Assembly (NCBI RefSeq): GCF_900188335.1
Contig: NZ_FZOY01000001.1
Location: 62,001 to 126,000 of the forward strand
Length of the DNA: 64,000 nucleotides
Source of the DNA: Tropicimonas sediminicola
Lineage (GTDB): Bacteria > Pseudomonadota > Alphaproteobacteria > Rhodobacterales > Rhodobacteraceae
Reading direction: 5' to 3'
The translations under genes were made by a program, and so were the position numbers. The notes beneath the pieces were generated by a model. It did no database searches and had not been told where the DNA came from. It worked only from the letters and a program-made list of their open reading frames with translations. Below are positions 60,607-64,000 of the stretch, piece by piece. Position 1 is the first letter of the stretch. Every line of letters starts with the position of its first letter.

Positions 60607-60732
60607 GCATTGTCGTCTGATCGTTACAGAGGCGTCTCAAAATATTTTCATTCAGTGCCAGTTCGGCGTGACAACCGAAATGTTTCGTGCTGCACTTGAG
60701 TCCTGACCTTAGCTTCAGAGGAGAAATCGACC

Positions 60733-60900
60733 ATGCCCGAATCCGCCCGCGTTGCGGAACTTCGCAAGAAGCACGCCGCACTTTCGGCCAAGGTGGAACA
60801 AGTTCAGCAGTCTCCCGGCTCCGACGACCTCGAAATCGTAGAACTGAAGAAGCAGAAACTCCGAATCAAGGAAGAGATCACGCGGCTGAGCGCTGTGTGA
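60733..60900 (+). CDS. DUF465 (YdcH-like) small helical protein, 55 aa
   Basis: This short gene has AGAGGAG upstream. The product MPESARVAELRKKHAALSAK continues as an almost entirely helical, charged chain ending IKEEITRLSAV. The KKHAALSAKVEQ and ELKKQKLRIKEEI pattern is that of the DUF465/YdcH family of small helical-hairpin proteins, whose function is unknown. Its last 23 bases overlap the end of the convergent transporter gene. The 126-base region upstream looks AT-richer than its surroundings and probably holds its own promoter. Confidence 0.88.
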   Translation: MPESARVAELRKKHAALSAKVEQVQQSPGSDDLEIVELKKQKLRIKEEITRLSAV

Positions 60901-61771
60901 CGTCCTTATCGGCGCGGCGGCTGGCCATCGCGGCCAGCACCGCGCCCCCTGTGATCAGTGCCGCCGCCACCAGAAGTTTTGGCGTCGGCGCAGCCAGACC
61001 GGCAAGCACCAGCGCCAGGGTCGAGAGCAGCGGCGCGGCATAGCTCGCAACTCCCAGAAGCTGGATATCCCCACGCTTCACCCCGATATCCCAGACATAG
61101 AACGCCAGACCGACCGGCCCGAGGCCGAGGGCGATGACGCTTGCCCAGGCGAGCGGCGTGGCGGGCAGGACCGTCTCCTCCAGCGCAAGATGCGCCATGC
61201 CGGAGAGCAGCGCGGTCGCCAGGCAGAAGACCGCGACCGTCTCGGTTGGCGCGTCTCCGATCCGCCGCGACAAGACCGAGTAGCCGGACCAGAAGAAGGC
61301 GCAGAGCAGCGCCATACCATACCCGGGCAAGGCCGTGCCGCTGAGGCCGGCGCCGTCTCCGAGGATGATCAGCGCTGCGCCTGCGAACCCGAGTGCACCG
61401 CCGAGGAGATGCCCCGCGCGCAGCCGTTCGCCGGGCAGCAGTCCGGACATCAGCACGATCAGCAAGGGCCAGAGATAGGCGATCAGCCCGGCCTGCGCCG
61501 GCGGGGCCAGCCGCAGGGCGGAGAAGTAGAACAGATGATAGCCGAAGAGCCCGGTGGTGCCGAAGGCATAGACCTTCCAGCTTACGCCGCGCAGCCGGTG
61601 CAGCCCGCCCGCCGCAAGGGTCCAGACCACGCCGATCGCCCCACCGATGGCAAAGCTCATCGCGGTGAGCTGCAACGGCGGGACCGGCGCGCTGCCCACG
61701 GTGAACAATGCGAGGAGCGCCCAGAGCAGGACGGCGACGAAACCGATGGCGGTGGCGTTGGCGCGGGTCAT
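60878..61771 (-). CDS. EamA/DMT-family transporter
   Basis: This 297-residue inner-membrane transporter has ten hydrophobic segments arranged as two EamA repeats. The first starts IGFVAVLLWALLALFTVG; the second starts GYGMALLCAFFWSGYSVLSRR. Members export or import amino acids and small metabolites; the substrate is unknown. ATG 61771 is chosen because AGGAGG lies five bases upstream; a longer frame to 61798 is less likely. Confidence 0.88.
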   Translation of the reverse strand: MTRANATAIGFVAVLLWALLALFTVGSAPVPPLQLTAMSFAIGGAIGVVWTLAAGGLHRLRGVSWKVYAFGTTGLFGYHLFYFSALRLAPPAQAGLIAYLWPLLIVLMSGLLPGERLRAGHLLGGALGFAGAALIILGDGAGLSGTALPGYGMALLCAFFWSGYSVLSRRIGDAPTETVAVFCLATALLSGMAHLALEETVLPATPLAWASVIALGLGPVGLAFYVWDIGVKRGDIQLLGVASYAAPLLSTLALVLAGLAAPTPKLLVAAALITGGAVLAAMASRRADKDVTQRSAA

Positions 61772-61825
61772 GGCGCCTCCTGCGGGATCGACGCGCATGC
61801 GTCAAGCATGGTGATGCCGGAAATG

Positions 61826-61858
61826 AAAAGCCCTCCGCCGGGCTGGCCGGCGGAGGGC
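61826..61858 (-). terminator. Rho-independent terminator of phaB (minus strand)
   Basis: A 12-bp perfect GC stem (61830-61841 with 61847-61858), loop of five, is followed on the minus strand by TTTT (AAAA at 61826-61829). It lies 22 bases after the phaB stop. Confidence 0.88.
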
Positions 61859-61880
61859 GTTGTTCCCGGGCCTGAACCGA

Positions 61881-62606
61881 TCAGACGAAGAACTGGCCGC
61901 CGTTGGCGGACAGGGTCGAGCCGGTGATGAAGCCGGCGTCCTCGGAGGCGAGGAACACCACGGCGCGGGCGATCTCTTCGGGCTCGCCGAGGCGGCCGAC
62001 GGGGATCTGCGGGATGATCTTCTCGTTCAGGATCTTCTCGTCGATGGCCTTCACCATCTCGGTCGCGATGTAGCCCGGGCAGATCGCGTTGACGGTCACG
62101 CCGAAGCGCGCGCCTTCCTGGGCCAGCGCCTTGGTGAAGCCGAGGTCACCGGCCTTGGAGGCGGAGTAGTTGGTCTGCCCGGCCTGGCCCTTCTGGCCGT
62201 TGATCGAGGAGATGTTGATGATCCGCCCCCACTTGCGCTCGCGCATGCCGGGATAGACCGGGTGGGTCATGTTGAAGACGCCGTGAAGGTTGGTGTCGAT
62301 CACGTCGTTCCACTGCTGCACCGTCATCCGGTGGAACATGGCGTCCCGGGTGATGCCGGCGTTGTTGACAAGAATGTCGACCGGGCCGAGATCGGCCTCG
62401 ACCTGCTTGATGCCGTTCTCGCAGCCCTCGTAGTCTGCGACCGACCACTTGTAGGTCTTGATGCCCGTCTCCTCGGAGAACTTGGCGGCGGCTTCCTCGT
62501 TGCCGCCGAAATTCGCGGCGACGAGGTATCCGGCGTCTTTCAGCCCTTTCGAGATCGCGGCTCCAATTCCGCGAGTCCCCCCGGTGACGACTGCAACTCT
62601 TGCCAT
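61881..62606 (-). CDS. phaB: Acetoacetyl-CoA reductase
   Basis: This 241-residue SDR reduces acetoacetyl-CoA to (R)-3-hydroxybutyryl-CoA for polyhydroxybutyrate. ATG 62606 has GGAGGG upstream and gives MARVAVVTGGTRGIGAAIS, the standard N-terminus; the frame is open further upstream without homology. NNAGITRDAMFHRM and the catalytic SSINGQKGQAGQTNYSASK are diagnostic for PhaB. It follows phaA on the same strand with a terminator-like hairpin between them. Confidence 0.95.
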   Translation of the reverse strand: MARVAVVTGGTRGIGAAISKGLKDAGYLVAANFGGNEEAAAKFSEETGIKTYKWSVADYEGCENGIKQVEADLGPVDILVNNAGITRDAMFHRMTVQQWNDVIDTNLHGVFNMTHPVYPGMRERKWGRIINISSINGQKGQAGQTNYSASKAGDLGFTKALAQEGARFGVTVNAICPGYIATEMVKAIDEKILNEKIIPQIPVGRLGEPEEIARAVVFLASEDAGFITGSTLSANGGQFFV

Positions 62607-62723
62607 GGTTCCCTCCACTCTGGCGTAAATATCTTGTAACACTGCGAATTGCGCAGGCTCTCCCTGAGCAACAATGTTGCGCACGGTGCCCGCCGCATCA
62701 AGGGGTGATCGGCGGGCGTCAGA

Positions 62724-62750
62724 AGAAAGGGGCGCCACGGCGGCGCCCCT
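62724..62750 (-). terminator. Hairpin between phaA and phaB (minus strand)
   Basis: A 9-bp stem (62728-62736 with 62742-62750) with a 5-base loop is followed on the minus strand by TTTCTTCT. It resembles a rho-independent terminator and lies 30 bases after the phaA stop, ahead of phaB. Confidence 0.75.
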
Positions 62751-62779
62751 CGACTCTCGTGTTCAGCGGGGCGGAAAGG

Positions 62780-63955
62780 TCAGGGGCGTTCGACGCAGAG
62801 CGCCACGCCCATGCCGCCGCCGATGCAGAGCGTGGCGAGGCCCTTCTTGGCGTCGCGGCGCTTCATCTCGAACAGCAGGGTGTTCAGAACGCGGCAGCCC
62901 GATGCGCCGATCGGGTGGCCGATGGCGATGGCGCCGCCGTTCACGTTCACGATCGACGGATCCCAGCCCATGTCCTTGTTCACCGCACAGGCCTGCGCGG
63001 CGAAGGCCTCGTTGGCTTCCACGAGATCGAGATCGGAGACCGACCATCCGGCCTTTTCCAGCGCCTTGCGCGAGGCATAGATCGGCCCGACGCCCATGAT
63101 CGACGGGTCGAGCCCGGCGGTGGCGTAGGAGGCGATGCGGGCGAGCGGCTCGATGCCGCGCTTCTCCGCTTCGTCGGCGGACATGCACAGCACGGCGGCG
63201 GCGCCGTCGTTGATGCCCGACGCGTTGGCGGCGGTCACGGTGCCGTCCTTGATGAAGGCGGGACGCAGCTTCTGCATCGCCTCGATCGTGGCGCCCTTGC
63301 GGATGTATTCATCACTGTCGACGACGATGTCGCCCTTGCGGGTCTTCACCGTGAAGGGAACGATCTCGTCGGCAAACTTGCCGGCGGCCTGGGCGGCCTC
63401 GGCCTTGTTCTGCGAGGCGACGGCGAATTCGTCCTGCATGTCGCGGGAGATCTGCCACTTCTCGGCGACGTTCTCGGCCGTCTGGCCCATGTGGTAGCCG
63501 TTGAAGGCATCCCAAAGGCCGTCCTTGATCATGGTGTCGATGTACTTCATGTCGCCCATCTTCTGGCCCTGGCGCAGCGGCGCGGCATGGGGGCTGAGCG
63601 ACATGCTTTCCTGTCCGCCGGCGGCAACGATCGAGGCATCGCCGAGCATGATGTGCTGGGCGGCGAGCGCCACGGTGCGCAGGCCCGAGCCGCAGACCTG
63701 GTTGATGCCCCAGGCGGCCGATTCCTGCGGGAAGCCGGCGTTGATATGGGCCTGGCGGGCCGGGTTCTGACCCTGAGCTGCGGTCAGGACCTGCCCGAGA
63801 ATGGTCTCGGAGACCTCCGAGGGATCCACCCCGGCGCGCTCGACAACGGCCTTCAGGACAGTGGCTCCGAGGTCATGGGCTGGCGTGTTGGCAAAAGACC
63901 CCAGAAAACTTCCGACGGCAGTGCGGCCGGCCGATGCGATAACGACGTTGGTCAT
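62780..63955 (-). CDS. phaA: Acetyl-CoA C-acetyltransferase (beta-ketothiolase)
   Basis: This 391-residue biosynthetic thiolase condenses two acetyl-CoA to acetoacetyl-CoA, which phaB then reduces. The nucleophile Cys88 lies in [10 protein letters not shown]. The C-terminal catalytic blocks [12 protein letters not shown] (His) and [13 protein letters not shown] (Cys) are intact. ATG 63955 ([15 protein letters not shown]) has AGAGGAG upstream; a start at 63976 would add seven non-homologous residues. The 45 bases upstream to the window edge hold only the leader. Confidence 0.96.
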   Translation of the reverse strand: MTNVVIASAGRTAVGSFLGSFANTPAHDLGATVLKAVVERAGVDPSEVSETILGQVLTAAQGQNPARQAHINAGFPQESAAWGINQVCGSGLRTVALAAQHIMLGDASIVAAGGQESMSLSPHAAPLRQGQKMGDMKYIDTMIKDGLWDAFNGYHMGQTAENVAEKWQISRDMQDEFAVASQNKAEAAQAAGKFADEIVPFTVKTRKGDIVVDSDEYIRKGATIEAMQKLRPAFIKDGTVTAANASGINDGAAAVLCMSADEAEKRGIEPLARIASYATAGLDPSIMGVGPIYASRKALEKAGWSVSDLDLVEANEAFAAQACAVNKDMGWDPSIVNVNGGAIAIGHPIGASGCRVLNTLLFEMKRRDAKKGLATLCIGGGMGVALCVERP

Positions 63956-64000
63956 GATGGCTCCTCTTAAAGTCATCCTCTCGGGGTCGGACGGCCGTGC

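Overview
The window is an ordinary-looking, gene-dense stretch of chromosome from a GC-rich alphaproteobacterium, most likely of the Rhodobacteraceae/Roseobacter group. The evidence is the synteny uvrC/pgsA/moaD/moaE, a stand-alone 46-residue aa3-type cytochrome c oxidase subunit IV, a pyrB operon carrying a metal-site-less dihydroorotase homologue, a long DmdC-type acyl-CoA dehydrogenase, phaA-phaB, ubiA/ispB for ubiquinone, and several small families common in that group (DUF6173-, DUF2007-, DUF465- and DUF805-like). I see no tRNA, rRNA, insertion sequence, prophage block or CRISPR array. No gap between genes exceeds about 310 bases.

Layout. 1-1421: the 3' end of a molybdenum-hydroxylase maturation cluster (XdhC-like and MobA/MocA-like). 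1558-8133: a complete dipeptide ABC importer operon dppA-(M24 aminopeptidase)-dppBCDF. 8236-12410: an island with a divergent, heme-site-containing member of the tryptophan 2,3-dioxygenase superfamily, a FrcK-like sugar kinase, a divergently transcribed ROK regulator and a canonical kynA. 12510-15687: a duplicated-module lipoprotein, a small holin-like membrane protein, a K+ channel and glycerate 2-kinase. 15784-18572: S49 peptidase, a tiny zinc-ribbon membrane protein, a Ca2+/Na+ antiporter and a pteridine-reductase-like SDR. 18573-18878: a strikingly AT-rich gap with two DnaA boxes. 18879-23640: uvrC, a phytase-like secreted esterase, pgsA, moaD, moaE. 23657-29280: a coiled-coil/OmpA pair (minus), ubiA (minus), rsmE, a two-part acetyltransferase and a membrane protein. 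29424-36706: gshA, DUF805, plsY, the pyrX-PH-PH-pyrB operon (minus), a cysteine-poor uracil-DNA glycosylase and moaB. 36833-47226: an RND efflux pair, a DsbD-N-like protein, YqgE, threonylcarbamoyl-AMP synthase, acyl-CoA dehydrogenase and an MBL hydrolase. 47248-51948: small hypotheticals, azlCD, an acetyltransferase, a coiled-coil membrane protein and greA. 52139-57673: a GSCFA/SGNH hydrolase pair, ETF-ubiquinone oxidoreductase and a TPR protein. 57660-63955: ispE, ispB, DUF2007, a TrmN6-like methyltransferase, DUF465, an EamA transporter, phaB and phaA.

Functional links inside the window: peptide uptake plus intracellular proline-peptide cleavage (dpp operon); molybdenum cofactor (XdhC, MocA-like, moaD, moaE, moaB); isoprenoid/quinone chain (ispE, ispB, ubiA, ETF-QO); envelope lipid synthesis (pgsA, plsY); pyrimidine synthesis (pyrB, pyrX); and carbon storage (phaA, phaB).

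The best candidates for undescribed biology are the divergent TDO-superfamily protein at 8236-9531, where heme and carboxylate-binding positions are kept but the distal histidine is leucine; the two membrane PH-like genes buried in the pyrB-pyrX operon; the GSCFA/SGNH pair; and the OmpA-type protein with a 75-residue acidic tail and its coupled coiled-coil partner. All functional statements come from reading the sequence and family knowledge; no search was run.
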